From Ralstonia sp. ASV6 (GTDB lineage: Bacteria; Pseudomonadota; Gammaproteobacteria; Burkholderiales; Burkholderiaceae): a DNA stretch of 47,829 bases. Shown here piece by piece: positions 1 through 8,720 of this stretch. Within the stretch, counting starts at the first letter, position 1; every line of letters begins with the position of its first letter. A program made the translations under genes and the position numbers. The stretch spans positions 1 to 47,829 of the forward strand of contig NZ_JAELUI010000027.1 of assembly GCF_016429285.1 (NCBI RefSeq). The letters run 5' to 3'. The notes below the pieces were generated by a model. That model saw nothing but the letters and a program-made list of their open reading frames with translations, did no database searches and had not been told where the DNA came from.

Positions 1-805
1 TGAGCGGGAAATCCATCACAGGCGCCGCAAACACAGGCACACCGAAGAAGTGCAGGACGCCATTGCGGCCGGTGCCAACCTGGCGATCGCTGTCGATGTC
101 GATGCGGCTTGCGCTGAAGTACCAGTCGACGTTGTCTGGCGAACACGTGGTGTACGTGCCGTGCGTGATGCGGGTGTTGTCCTTGTCGATGAAATCGATG
201 CGATCTGCGTTGCCGCGACCGCCCGTCGTGTGGAACTCATACGACGGTGTGCTCATGGTGCCTTCGTTGGCGGTCACCTTGAGCTTGGCGTCCGGTCCGG
301 TGACCAGCGTACCGCCCTTGAACAGCCGCACATTGCCGGTGGCGGTGGCGACGTCGGTATCCTGGTTGTAGTCGAGCGTGTCGCCCTTCACCACCGTGCC
401 GTTGCGGCGCAACTCACCGTGGCCGCGCAGATGCACGTCTTCATTGGTGCGGCCGTCCATCTTGTCGGCCGCGGTGAACGTGGGGACGGTGTTGTCCTGA
501 CGCTGGACCGGCTCGGCCATCTTGGGCACCAGCGGGCTGCCGCCGGGCGTTGCCGGGCCTGAGATGGCCAGCGCCGTCACGGAAGACTCAGACGACGTTG
601 CCACAGGCGCCGATTGCGCGGCGTCCTGGCTCTGCGCTGCGGACGTCGCCGCCCAGACCCCAGCCACGGCGAACACCAGCGGCCGCAGTGCCAGCGCGCT
701 GCGCCGGTTTGCGGCCCCGCGTTCAGCCCTGTCGGCGCCCCGCTCGTCGGGCTTGGCAACAGCAGTGCGCTGCCGGGTCTTCCTGGCTCGGTTCGGTTCG
801 GTCAT
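1..805 (-). CDS. lptD: LPS-assembly outer-membrane protein LptD, N-terminal part (cut by left edge)
   Basis: LptD forms the outer-membrane barrel that, with LptE, inserts lipopolysaccharide into the outer leaflet. The frame starts at ATG 805 and stays open through base 1, giving 268 codons of an expected 750 or more; the barrel lies outside the window. Residues 1-37 are basic and precede a hydrophobic signal segment ending near AATSAAQSQ. A typical OstA/LptA-like periplasmic domain follows, with LDYNQDTDVATATGNV and a TCSPDNVDWYF stretch holding one of the conserved cysteines. It is divergent from amgK, as lptD often is in Pseudomonas and Burkholderiaceae. The start gives an unusually long charged region before the signal sequence, but no later Met precedes the hydrophobic core. 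I am confident of the identity and less sure of the start. Confidence 0.9.
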   Translation of the reverse strand, partial: MTEPNRARKTRQRTAVAKPDERGADRAERGAANRRSALALRPLVFAVAGVWAATSAAQSQDAAQSAPVATSSESSVTALAISGPATPGGSPLVPKMAEPVQRQDNTVPTFTAADKMDGRTNEDVHLRGHGELRRNGTVVKGDTLDYNQDTDVATATGNVRLFKGGTLVTGPDAKLKVTANEGTMSTPSYEFHTTGGRGNADRIDFIDKDNTRITHGTYTTCSPDNVDWYFSASRIDIDSDRQVGTGRNGVLHFFGVPVFAAPVMDFPL

Positions 806-980
806 GCAAGTCGGAAACTGGGCACGCGCCGGGCAAGTGGGCGCCGGGCGCGCAGGCACATCATCGGTCGGTGTTTTGCCGCTCCGGGCCGGCCAGACGG
901 GGCTGGCGCTCGCTCGCGACGAAACTCGGTCGGGTATTATACGGGGCTTCTTTCCTGCCTCATTCCAGCATTCCCTCAGC

Positions 981-2054
981 ATGGCTTCGACCCCTGGCGC
1001 CGCCACCGGCGCAACCGACGCGCGTCTCGACCAACTGCGCGACTGGCTCAGCACTTTGCCCGCTGCCCACGGGCTGCACATCGATACGCTGCGCCCTGCC
1101 TCGGCCGATGCCAGCTTCCGTCGTTACTTCCGAGTAGATGGCGCAGTCAATAGCCAACCTGGCACCCTCATCTTGATGGATGCCCCTCCACCGCAGGAAG
1201 ACTGCCGCCCGTTCGTCCACGTGGCCGGCCTGCTGAACGGCGCCGGCGTGCACGCGCCGCAGGTGCTGGAACAGGACATCGCCCACGGCTTCCTGCTACT
1301 GACCGACCTCGGCCCGCAAACCTATCTGCAATCGCTGCGCGAGCGCAATTTCGATCTCACCTACGCCAATACGCTGTTTCGCCCGGCGATCCACACCCTG
1401 GTGCGCTGGCAATCGGCCTCGCGCGAAGGCGAACTGCCGCCGTACGACGAAGCGCTGCTGCGCCGCGAGCTGTCGTTGTTCCCCGACTGGTACATCGACC
1501 GCCACCTGCAGCGCCCGCTCGACGCGGCCCAGCGTGAATCGCTCGACAAGGTCTTCAAGCTGCTGGTCGACAGTGCCCTGGCCCAACCGCGCGTGTACGT
1601 GCACCGTGATTACATGCCGCGCAACCTGATGATCAACGCGGCCGACCCGTCGCGGCCGGGTGTGCTGGACTTCCAGGACGCGGTCTATGGCCCGATCACG
1701 TACGACGCTGCCTCGCTGCTGCGCGATGCCTTCCTGTCGTGGGAAGAAGAAGAGGAGCTCGACTGGGCCGTGCGCTACTGGGAAGCCGCCCGCAAAGCCG
1801 GCCTGCCGGTGGATGAGGACTTCGGCGAGTTCTACCGTGCACTCGAATGGATGGGCGCGCAGCGTCACCTGAAGGTGGCCGGCATCTTCGCGCGCCTGTG
1901 CTACCGCGATGGCAAGACCGGCTACGTGGAAGACACCCCCCGCTTCATCGCCTACCTGCGCCGCGTTTGCGGCCGCTACAACGCGCTGGCCCCGCTCGCC
2001 CGTCTGCTCGATCAGCTCGAAGATCGCGCCCAGCAGATCGGCTACACGTTCTGA
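981..2054 (+). CDS. amgK: N-acetylmuramate/N-acetylglucosamine 1-kinase (AmgK-type phosphotransferase)
   Basis: AmgK phosphorylates MurNAc (and GlcNAc) at C1 in the cytoplasm. This is the first step of the recycling route that reaches UDP-MurNAc without MurA and MurB. The 357-residue product has the aminoglycoside phosphotransferase fold signatures: the catalytic loop VYVHRDYMPRNLMI (His208-Asp210, Asn215) and the metal-binding segment GVLDFQDAVYG (Asp230/Asp233). The ATG at 981 was chosen because homology begins soon after it; the open frame extends upstream without recognisable sequence. Downstream come azlC, azlD and murU on the same strand with almost no gaps. The partner murU and the divergent lptD make AmgK more likely than a generic choline or aminoglycoside kinase. 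Confidence 0.88.
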   Translation: MASTPGAATGATDARLDQLRDWLSTLPAAHGLHIDTLRPASADASFRRYFRVDGAVNSQPGTLILMDAPPPQEDCRPFVHVAGLLNGAGVHAPQVLEQDIAHGFLLLTDLGPQTYLQSLRERNFDLTYANTLFRPAIHTLVRWQSASREGELPPYDEALLRRELSLFPDWYIDRHLQRPLDAAQRESLDKVFKLLVDSALAQPRVYVHRDYMPRNLMINAADPSRPGVLDFQDAVYGPITYDAASLLRDAFLSWEEEEELDWAVRYWEAARKAGLPVDEDFGEFYRALEWMGAQRHLKVAGIFARLCYRDGKTGYVEDTPRFIAYLRRVCGRYNALAPLARLLDQLEDRAQQIGYTF

Positions 2055-2060
2055 TTGCCA

Positions 2061-2798
2061 ATGGCCTCTCCACGCGCTGCTGAATTCCGCGCCGGCGTTC
2101 TCGCACTCGCCCCGATGCTGCTGGGCGTGGTGCCGTTCGGCCTGATCTACGGCGTGCTGGCCACGTCTGCCGGCATGCCCGCGTGGCTTGCAGTGGCGAT
2201 GAGCGCCATCGTGTTCGGGGGCGCCTCGCAGATGATCCTGGTGCAGCTATGGGCCGGCGGCGCGCCCGCGCTGGTCATTGCGGCGACCGTGTCGATGGTG
2301 AATCTGCGGCATGCGCTGTACTCGGCCAGCATTGCCCCCGCGCTGGCGCATCTGCCGCGCCGCTGGAAATGGCTGATCGCCTATCTGCTGACAGACGAGG
2401 CTTTCGCCGCCATGAACCGCCGCGTCGTCAATGCACGTTCCAACGCAAACTCGGGTACGGAAGAGACAACCTACCGCCACTGGTACTTTCTCGGCGCCGG
2501 TGTGGCGCTGTGGACGAGCTGGCAGGCATCTACCATCGTCGGCGTGATGCTCGGTGCGCAGGTGCCGACCACCTGGCCGCTCGATTTCTTCCTGCCGCTC
2601 ACGTTCATCGCCATCGTGGTGCCGTCGCTGCGCACGCGCGCCCAACTGGCCGCTGCGCTCACCGGGGCTGCACTGGCGGTGGCATGGACGGGCTGGCCGC
2701 ACAAGCTGGGGCTGATGGGCGCAGCGTGCGTCGGCATTGCCATCGGCGCAATTGTCGAGCGATTGCTCACCCGACCGAAGACGGAGGCCGCGGCATGA
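2061..2798 (+). CDS. azlC: AzlC family branched-chain amino acid exporter, large subunit
   Basis: AzlC with AzlD forms an inner-membrane exporter of branched-chain amino acids and their analogues. The product is about 245 residues with several hydrophobic segments. It has the family opening FRAGVLALAPMLLGVVPFGL and the FGGASQMILVQLW region, followed by a segment starting ATVSMVNLRHALYSA that is typical of AzlC. ATG 2061 is preferred; an in-frame TTG lies six bases upstream. The gene follows the amgK stop by six bases and overlaps azlD by four (ATGA), so it is almost certainly cotranscribed with both. The pair sits inside a peptidoglycan recycling operon, which is noted as a finding. Confidence 0.9.
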   Translation: MASPRAAEFRAGVLALAPMLLGVVPFGLIYGVLATSAGMPAWLAVAMSAIVFGGASQMILVQLWAGGAPALVIAATVSMVNLRHALYSASIAPALAHLPRRWKWLIAYLLTDEAFAAMNRRVVNARSNANSGTEETTYRHWYFLGAGVALWTSWQASTIVGVMLGAQVPTTWPLDFFLPLTFIAIVVPSLRTRAQLAAALTGAALAVAWTGWPHKLGLMGAACVGIAIGAIVERLLTRPKTEAAA

Positions 2799-3121
2799 AG
2801 GCACTCATCCTCTTCGGCGTGCTGCTGATTTCCGGCGCTGCCACCTACCTGATCCGCCTGTCGTTCATCGCGCTGGAAGGGCGCATGAACCTGCCGATGT
2901 GGTTCCGCAGCGCCCTGCCGTACGTGCCAGCCGCCATGCTGACCGCGCTGATCGCACCTGACCTGCTGATGCGCCACGGCGCGCTGGCGGTGTCGGTCGA
3001 CAACCCGCGCCTGATCGCCGGCATCGTCGCCATCGTCATCGCACGCCTCACCAAGAGCGCGATGTGGACCATCGTCGGCGGTATGGCTGTGCTGCTGATT
3101 CTCTTGAAGGTGATGGCTTGA
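2795..3121 (+). CDS. azlD: AzlD family branched-chain amino acid exporter, small subunit
   Basis: AzlD is the small membrane partner of AzlC. The 108-residue product matches the family's usual length of about 100-110. It has three to four hydrophobic helices, the early motif TYLIRLSFIALEGR, the proline-bearing segment ALPYVPAAMLTALIAPDLL, and a helix ending at LLILLKVMA. The ATG overlaps the azlC stop (ATGA) and is preceded by a GGAGG-like site inside azlC. Its stop overlaps the proposed TTG start of murU, so all four genes of this group are translationally coupled. Confidence 0.88.
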   Translation: MKALILFGVLLISGAATYLIRLSFIALEGRMNLPMWFRSALPYVPAAMLTALIAPDLLMRHGALAVSVDNPRLIAGIVAIVIARLTKSAMWTIVGGMAVLLILLKVMA

Positions 3122-3837
3122 GTTCCACGATAAAGGCCATGATTTTTGCGGCGGGCCGCGGTGATCGCATGCGGCCGCTGACAGACCACACGCCCAAGCC
3201 CCTGCTGAAGGTTGGCGGCAAACCGTTGATCGTCTGGCAGATCGAGCGTCTGGCGGCAGCGGGTGTGCGCGACATCGTCATCAACCATGCCTGGCTGGGT
3301 GCGCAGATTGAAGCCGCGCTCGGCGACGGCAGCGCCTGGGGCGTACGCCTTACCTATTCGCCGGAAAGCGAAGCGCTGGAGACAGCAGGCGGTGTCGCCC
3401 AGGCCATGCCGTTGCTGCGTGCCGGTGACGGCCACAGCGTGTTCATCGCCATCAGCGGCGACGTGTTCTGCGACTACGACTACGCCGCGCTGCGCGAGCG
3501 CGCGAGCGCCATGGCTGCGCAGCATGCGCCGGGCATGCACCTCGTGATGGTGCCGAACCCGCCCTATCATCTGCGTGGTGACTTTGCCTTGGCTGATGAC
3601 GGCGTGCTTCACGTCGATGGCACGCAACGGCTCACGTTCGGCAACATCGGCCTGTACGACACGCGCCTGTTTGCCGGCATCGGGCCCGGCACGCGCCTGG
3701 CGATGACACCGCTATACCACCAGGCCATTGCAGAAGGCCGCGCCACCGGCGAGCGCTTCGATGGCCGCTGGGAAAACGTCGGCACCCCAGCCCAACTGGC
3801 TGCGCTGGACGCCGAACTGCGGTCACAGACAGCCTAG
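3118..3837 (+). CDS. murU: N-acetylmuramate alpha-1-phosphate uridylyltransferase
   Basis: MurU transfers UMP to MurNAc-1-phosphate, giving UDP-MurNAc, and completes the AmgK recycling route. The product has the nucleotidyltransferase opening AMIFAAGRGDRMRPLT, in which GRGDRMRP binds the nucleotide phosphates, followed by TPKPLLKVGGKPLI with the conserved lysine. It also has the metal-binding ISGDVFCDYDY region and a C-terminal RWENVGTPAQL. The start is ambiguous. TTG 3118 overlaps the azlD stop and restores the residues normally before the AMI motif (239 aa), whereas ATG 3139 would begin within that motif. Its stop codon directly abuts the stop of the convergent GGDEF/EAL gene. Confidence 0.85.
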   Translation: MSSTIKAMIFAAGRGDRMRPLTDHTPKPLLKVGGKPLIVWQIERLAAAGVRDIVINHAWLGAQIEAALGDGSAWGVRLTYSPESEALETAGGVAQAMPLLRAGDGHSVFIAISGDVFCDYDYAALRERASAMAAQHAPGMHLVMVPNPPYHLRGDFALADDGVLHVDGTQRLTFGNIGLYDTRLFAGIGPGTRLAMTPLYHQAIAEGRATGERFDGRWENVGTPAQLAALDAELRSQTA

Positions 3838-5898
3838 TCAGCCCGACGCCGACGCGCTTAATGATTCGGCCGTCATCGGGCGGCCCAGCAGATAGCCCTG
3901 CAGCGAATCACACCCAAGCCGCGTGAGAAACGCCTGCTGCTCGGCCGTCTCTACCCCCTCGGCGACGATACGCAGGTTCAGCGTCTGGCCCAGCGCCACG
4001 ATGGCCGACACGATGGCCGCGTCCTCCGTGTCGTGCGCCAGGTCGCGCACAAAGCCGCGGTCGATCTTCAGCTCGCTGGCCGGCAAGCGCTTGAGGTACA
4101 GCAGGCTGGAATACCCGGTGCCGAAATCGTCGATGGAGATGCGCACGCCCATGGCGTCTAGCTGCTGCAGGATGCGCAGGCTGGCATCAGCATCGCGCAT
4201 GGCGGTCGACTCGGTAATCTCCAGCATCAAGCAGTGCGGTTCGAGCGCGTGGCGCGCCAGCGCATCTCGCACCGTGTCGATGAGCGCCGCGTGGGCAAAC
4301 TGCAGCGCAGAGAGATTGACGGCGACACTCCACGTGGTATGCCCTTCGCTGCGCCACTGCGCCATCTGGCGGCAGGCTTCGTTCAGCACCCAGGCGCCGA
4401 GCGGCACGATCAGGCCGGTCTTTTCGGCCAGCGGGATGAAGTCGTTGGCCGGCAACAATCCGCGCACCGGATGCTGCCAGCGCACCAACGCCTCCACGCC
4501 AGCAATGGGGCCGTCGGGGGCATGAAACTTCGGCTGGTAGTGCAGCACGAGCTCGTTGCGTTCGATCGCCAGGCGCAGGTCCTGCACAAGCTGCAATTGC
4601 TTGTGCACGTTGGCGTTCATCGACGGCTCAAAAAAGCAGTAGGCGTTCCGGCCCAGGCCCTTGGCGTGGTACATGGCCGCATCGGCATTGGTGAGCAGAT
4701 CATGCTGGTTGCCGCCGTCGCCAGGGTACATGGCGATGCCGATGCTGGTCGACACACGTAGCTCATGCCCGCCCGCCATGAAGGGCTCGCGTACCACATC
4801 CAGCAGTGCATCTGCCAGCGACCCGGCGTCTTGCGGATCATCCACATAGGCGAGCACGACAAACTCGTCACCGCCCACGCGTGCCACGGTGTCCTGCTGG
4901 CGCACACGCGTAACGATGCGCTGTGCCACATCAATCAGCAGCAGATCCCCAACGTGGTGGCCGTAGACATCGTTGATGGCCTTGAATCCATCCAGATCCA
5001 TGAACATCAGCGCAAAGCGGCGCTTCTCGCGATCGGCCGTGCGGATCGCCTGGTTCAGGCGGTCTTCCAGCAGCATGCGGTTGGAAAGCTTGGTCAAATT
5101 GTCATGCAGCGCCAGATAGGCCAGTTCCTGGTTGGCCTGGGCAAGCGAAGTGGCCAGCACGGCGGTACGCGCTTCCATGCGCATGTCCAGCACGGAAGTG
5201 GTCAACGCAATGGCCAGCACTGCCAGCGTCACGATGATGATGACCAACGCCAGCCACTCGGCGCTCACCCCGGTGTGGGCTGCACCGCATACGCTGGCGT
5301 AGGGGAATGCGGCGGCGGCCATGCCGGTGTAGTGCATGCCGACAATGGCGACGCCCATCACCACCGCTGCGCCTGCACGCAATGCCCGCACCCGATGCGA
5401 TTGGCGACGCAGGCGGAACGCGATCCACAGCGCCGCGCCCGATGCCAGCACGGCAATCACCACCGACAGTGCAAACGTGGCTGGGTCGTAATGGATGCCC
5501 GGCATCATGCGCAACGCCGCCATACCGGTGTAGTGCATGCCGGCCACGCCAGCGCCCATCAGCAGCGCGCCGCCAACCAGGCGCCGCCACGGAAGCTCGC
5601 TCCGGCTGACCAGCCACAGCGCAAACGCTGACGCCGCAATCGCAATGGCAAGCGAGGCCAGCGTGATCCACACGTCATAGCCAAGGGGAATCGGCAAGCT
5701 GAACGCCAGCATGCCGATGAAGTGCATTGCCCATACACCCACCCCCATGGCTGACGCCCCACCTACCAGCCACCAGAATGCCGCGCGGCCCTGTGCGGTT
5801 ACCACGCGTCCGGCCATATCCAGCGCCGTATAAGACGCCAGGATGGCCACGAGGAGGGAAAGGAGGACAAGTAGGGGGTTGTAGCTGCTGACGAGCAT
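3838..5898 (-). CDS. MHYT-sensor diguanylate cyclase/phosphodiesterase (MHYT-GGDEF-EAL)
   Basis: This is a membrane-bound cyclic-di-GMP turnover protein of 686 residues. The N-terminal 235 residues form seven hydrophobic helices with three MHYT-type motifs: MHFIGM near 59, MHYTGM near 121 and MHYTGM near 188. Such motifs are proposed to bind copper and sense a diatomic gas. The cyclase domain has an intact GGDEF at 342-346, with the product-inhibition site RQQD at 333-336, exactly five residues before it. The phosphodiesterase domain starts with an intact EAL at 469-471 and retains DDFGTGYSSL. Both activities are therefore possible from the motifs. ATG 5898 was chosen over an upstream frame extension because an AGGAGA site precedes it and homology begins there. 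Confidence 0.92.
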   Translation of the reverse strand: MLVSSYNPLLVLLSLLVAILASYTALDMAGRVVTAQGRAAFWWLVGGASAMGVGVWAMHFIGMLAFSLPIPLGYDVWITLASLAIAIAASAFALWLVSRSELPWRRLVGGALLMGAGVAGMHYTGMAALRMMPGIHYDPATFALSVVIAVLASGAALWIAFRLRRQSHRVRALRAGAAVVMGVAIVGMHYTGMAAAAFPYASVCGAAHTGVSAEWLALVIIIVTLAVLAIALTTSVLDMRMEARTAVLATSLAQANQELAYLALHDNLTKLSNRMLLEDRLNQAIRTADREKRRFALMFMDLDGFKAINDVYGHHVGDLLLIDVAQRIVTRVRQQDTVARVGGDEFVVLAYVDDPQDAGSLADALLDVVREPFMAGGHELRVSTSIGIAMYPGDGGNQHDLLTNADAAMYHAKGLGRNAYCFFEPSMNANVHKQLQLVQDLRLAIERNELVLHYQPKFHAPDGPIAGVEALVRWQHPVRGLLPANDFIPLAEKTGLIVPLGAWVLNEACRQMAQWRSEGHTTWSVAVNLSALQFAHAALIDTVRDALARHALEPHCLMLEITESTAMRDADASLRILQQLDAMGVRISIDDFGTGYSSLLYLKRLPASELKIDRGFVRDLAHDTEDAAIVSAIVALGQTLNLRIVAEGVETAEQQAFLTRLGCDSLQGYLLGRPMTAESLSASASG

Positions 5899-6117
5899 CA
5901 GTTCTCCTGGGCAGGCCGATGCAATACGGCCGTTCCATAGCGGGCAGACGTCGCAACCGGGGGGGGCAACACACAGACGTCTATCGACCATGCTGGCCCC
6001 AGACTTTAGAGGACGGCCCCGCACGTCACAATTTTCTTTGCAATTGAGGTGGCACCGGATGGCACAACAAGGGCGGCGTTACAATCGACGCATCCTTTTG
6101 CTGCCGGAATCCACGTC

Positions 6118-7494
6118 ATGTCCGCCACTGAACTCGCCTTCCTCCAGACCTATCGCCAGCGCCGCGAGCGCGTCGCGCAGTGGCTGCGCGCGGCGGGTGG
6201 CGGTGTGGCCATCGTGCCGACCGCGCCGGAAGCCATGCGCAACCGCGACAGCGATTACCCCTATCGGCACGACAGCTATTTCTACTACCTGACCGGCTTC
6301 ACGGAGCCCGAAGCGGTGCTCGCCATCATCGCACCGGCTGGTGAGGGCCCCACGCGCAGCGTGCTGTTCTGCCGCCCCAAGCATGAAGAGCGCGAGATCT
6401 GGGACGGTTTCCGCTTCGGCCCCGAAGCGGCCAAGGAAGCCTTCGGCCTGGACGCCGCGCATTCGGTCGAAGACATCGACGCAACCCTGCCGGGGCTACT
6501 CGCCAACGCCGCAGCCGTGGCCTACCCGCTGGCCGAAAGCGGCACGTTCGACCGCCGCATGCGCCGCTGGCTCGACGCCGTGCGCATGCAAGGCCGCGCA
6601 GGCGTGTCGTCGCCGCATCAGGCGCTCGACGTGCGCGCCATTCTGGATGAACTGCGCCTGTTCAAGGACCCGGGTGAACTCGACATCATGCGCCGCGCCG
6701 GGCGCATCTCAGCCGGGGCACACGTGCGCGCCATGCAAGCCTCGCGCGCCGGCCTGCGTGAATACCACCTCGAAGCCGAGCTGCTCTATGAATTCCGCCG
6801 CCACGGCGCACAGAGCGTCGCCTACAACTCCATCGTCGCCACCGGCCCGAACGCGTGCGTGCTGCACTACCGCGCTGGCAATGCGGAACTGCGCGACGGC
6901 GATCTCTGCCTGATCGACGCTGGCTGCGAGTTGGACGGCTACGCGTCGGACATCACGCGCACTTTCCCCGTCAACGGCCGCTTCACCGGCCCGCAGCGCG
7001 AACTGTATGAACTCGTGGTCGCCGCACAGGAAGCCGCCATTGCCGAGACGCGCCCCGGCGTGCCGTACAACGTGCCGCACGACGCCGCCACGCGCGTGCT
7101 GGCGCAGGGCATGCTCGATACCGGTCTGTTGGATGCAAACCAAGTCGGCACCCTCGACGACGTGCTCGCCGGCGGCCAGTACCGCCAGTTCTACATGCAC
7201 CGTACCGGCCACTGGCTCGGCATGGATGTGCATGACGTAGGCGAATACCGTACGCCTGGCGCCGCACCTGCGCAGGGTGAACGCCCGTGGCGACCGCTGG
7301 AGCCCGGCATGGTGCTGACCGTCGAGCCCGGCATCTACGTGCGCCCCGCCGCGGGTGTGCCCGAGCAGTACTGGCACATCGGCATCCGCATCGAAGACGA
7401 TGCCATCGTCACGCCCAACGGCTGCGAGATCATCACGCGCGACGTACCAGTGGCCGCGGATGAAATCGAAGCGGTGATGCGAGGCCGGCAATGA
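6118..7494 (+). CDS. pepP: Xaa-Pro aminopeptidase (M24B)
   Basis: PepP is a cytoplasmic dimanganese enzyme that removes an N-terminal residue preceding proline. The 458-residue product has an N-terminal creatinase-like domain, including YPYRHDSYFYYLTGF, and a C-terminal pita-bread domain. The five expected ligands are present: Asp267 (CLIDAGCELDG), Asp278 (SDITRTFPV), His365 (HRTGHWLGMDVHD), Glu403 (LTVEPGIYV) and Glu426 (IRIEDDAIV). ATG 6118 is chosen because the conserved sequence starts there. The stop overlaps the ubiH start by four bases. The pepP-ubiH pairing is also seen in gammaproteobacteria, which supports both calls. Confidence 0.95.
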   Translation: MSATELAFLQTYRQRRERVAQWLRAAGGGVAIVPTAPEAMRNRDSDYPYRHDSYFYYLTGFTEPEAVLAIIAPAGEGPTRSVLFCRPKHEEREIWDGFRFGPEAAKEAFGLDAAHSVEDIDATLPGLLANAAAVAYPLAESGTFDRRMRRWLDAVRMQGRAGVSSPHQALDVRAILDELRLFKDPGELDIMRRAGRISAGAHVRAMQASRAGLREYHLEAELLYEFRRHGAQSVAYNSIVATGPNACVLHYRAGNAELRDGDLCLIDAGCELDGYASDITRTFPVNGRFTGPQRELYELVVAAQEAAIAETRPGVPYNVPHDAATRVLAQGMLDTGLLDANQVGTLDDVLAGGQYRQFYMHRTGHWLGMDVHDVGEYRTPGAAPAQGERPWRPLEPGMVLTVEPGIYVRPAAGVPEQYWHIGIRIEDDAIVTPNGCEIITRDVPVAADEIEAVMRGRQ

Positions 7495-8717
7495 CGGACG
7501 CATCCGCGACCGCGCCGGACTTCGATGTCGCCATCGTCGGCGCCGGGCCGGTGGGGCTGGCGCTGGCCAACTGGCTGCTGCGCGATACCGACTGGCGCAT
7601 CGCCCTGTTCGATGCGCGCGACGCCGAAGCGGCGGCGCGTGACCCGCGCGCGCTGGCACTGTCGCACGGCTCACGCGTGCTGCTGCAGGAAATTGGCGGC
7701 TGGCCAGCACGCGCCACGCCCATTACGCATATCCATGTCTCGCAGCGCGGCCACTTTGGGCAAGCCCATATCCGCCGCGAAGACTACGACGTCCCCGCGC
7801 TTGGTCACGTCGTGCAATACGGCGACCTGAGCACCGCGCTCAACACCGCGTTGGCCACGCAGATGCAGCGTTACCCGAACCGCCTCACACGCTATGACCA
7901 CACGCCGGTCGAGCGCGTAGAGCAACTGCCGCGCGCCGACGGCACCATCGCTCCGGCACGTGTGCGGGCATTGCGCGAAGGGCGCCATCCACTTGCCATC
8001 GAAACCGAAGTCGTCGTGCAAGCCGAAGGCGGCCTGTTTGACGATGCGCGCAAGCAGGCCGGCGGACTCTCGCACGCACGCCGGCGCGACTACGGCCAGA
8101 CCGCCATCGTCGCGCATGTCCGCTGCTCGGCGCCGCTGGAAGGCTGGGCCTGGGAACGCTTCACCAACGAGGGCCCGCTCGCGCTACTACCGCAGGACGA
8201 CGCCCAGGGCCCGGGCTACGCGCTGGTCTGGTGCTGCTCGCCCGACGAGGCGCGCCGCCGCGCCGGTTTGCCGGAAGACACCTTCCTCACAGAATTGAGC
8301 ACCGCCTTTGGCGACCGCATGGGCCACTTCACACAGGTCGGCCCGCGCCACACCTTCGCGCTCGGCCTGCATGCCCAGCGCATCCCCGTCGACCGCCGCG
8401 TCGCCGCCATCGGCAACGCCGCGCAGACCATTCACCCGGTCGCCGGCCAGGGCTTCAACCTAGGGCTGCGCGATGCGTTCGAGATGGCACGTGCGCTGCG
8501 CGATGGGGCAACGCCCGCCGCACTGGCGCGCTTTGCCCGCGAACGCGCATTCGACCGCGCCGTGACCATCGGCCTGACCGATCTGCTGCCGCGCGCGTTT
8601 GCGGTGCCGGGCCGGCCGTTTGGCCACCTGCGCGGCGCGGCGCTCACGCTGCTGGAATGCCTGCCGCCGCTCAAGCACGGGCTGGCACGGCAGATGATGT
8701 TCGGGCAGCGGGGCTAG
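7491..8717 (+). CDS. ubiH: Ubiquinone biosynthesis flavin hydroxylase (UbiH/UbiF family)
   Basis: This FAD-dependent monooxygenase hydroxylates the ring of a ubiquinone precursor. The 408-residue product has the N-terminal Rossmann motif FDVAIVGAGPVGLALANWLL (GAGPVG at 17-22). It also has a late flavin-binding motif, AIGNAAQTIHPVAGQGFNLG, typical of the UbiH/UbiF/UbiI group. The four-base overlap with pepP implies translational coupling. UbiH, UbiF and UbiI are hard to separate from motifs alone. I chose UbiH from the pepP context. Confidence 0.85.
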   Translation: MTDASATAPDFDVAIVGAGPVGLALANWLLRDTDWRIALFDARDAEAAARDPRALALSHGSRVLLQEIGGWPARATPITHIHVSQRGHFGQAHIRREDYDVPALGHVVQYGDLSTALNTALATQMQRYPNRLTRYDHTPVERVEQLPRADGTIAPARVRALREGRHPLAIETEVVVQAEGGLFDDARKQAGGLSHARRRDYGQTAIVAHVRCSAPLEGWAWERFTNEGPLALLPQDDAQGPGYALVWCCSPDEARRRAGLPEDTFLTELSTAFGDRMGHFTQVGPRHTFALGLHAQRIPVDRRVAAIGNAAQTIHPVAGQGFNLGLRDAFEMARALRDGATPAALARFARERAFDRAVTIGLTDLLPRAFAVPGRPFGHLRGAALTLLECLPPLKHGLARQMMFGQRG

Positions 8718-8720
8718 CGC

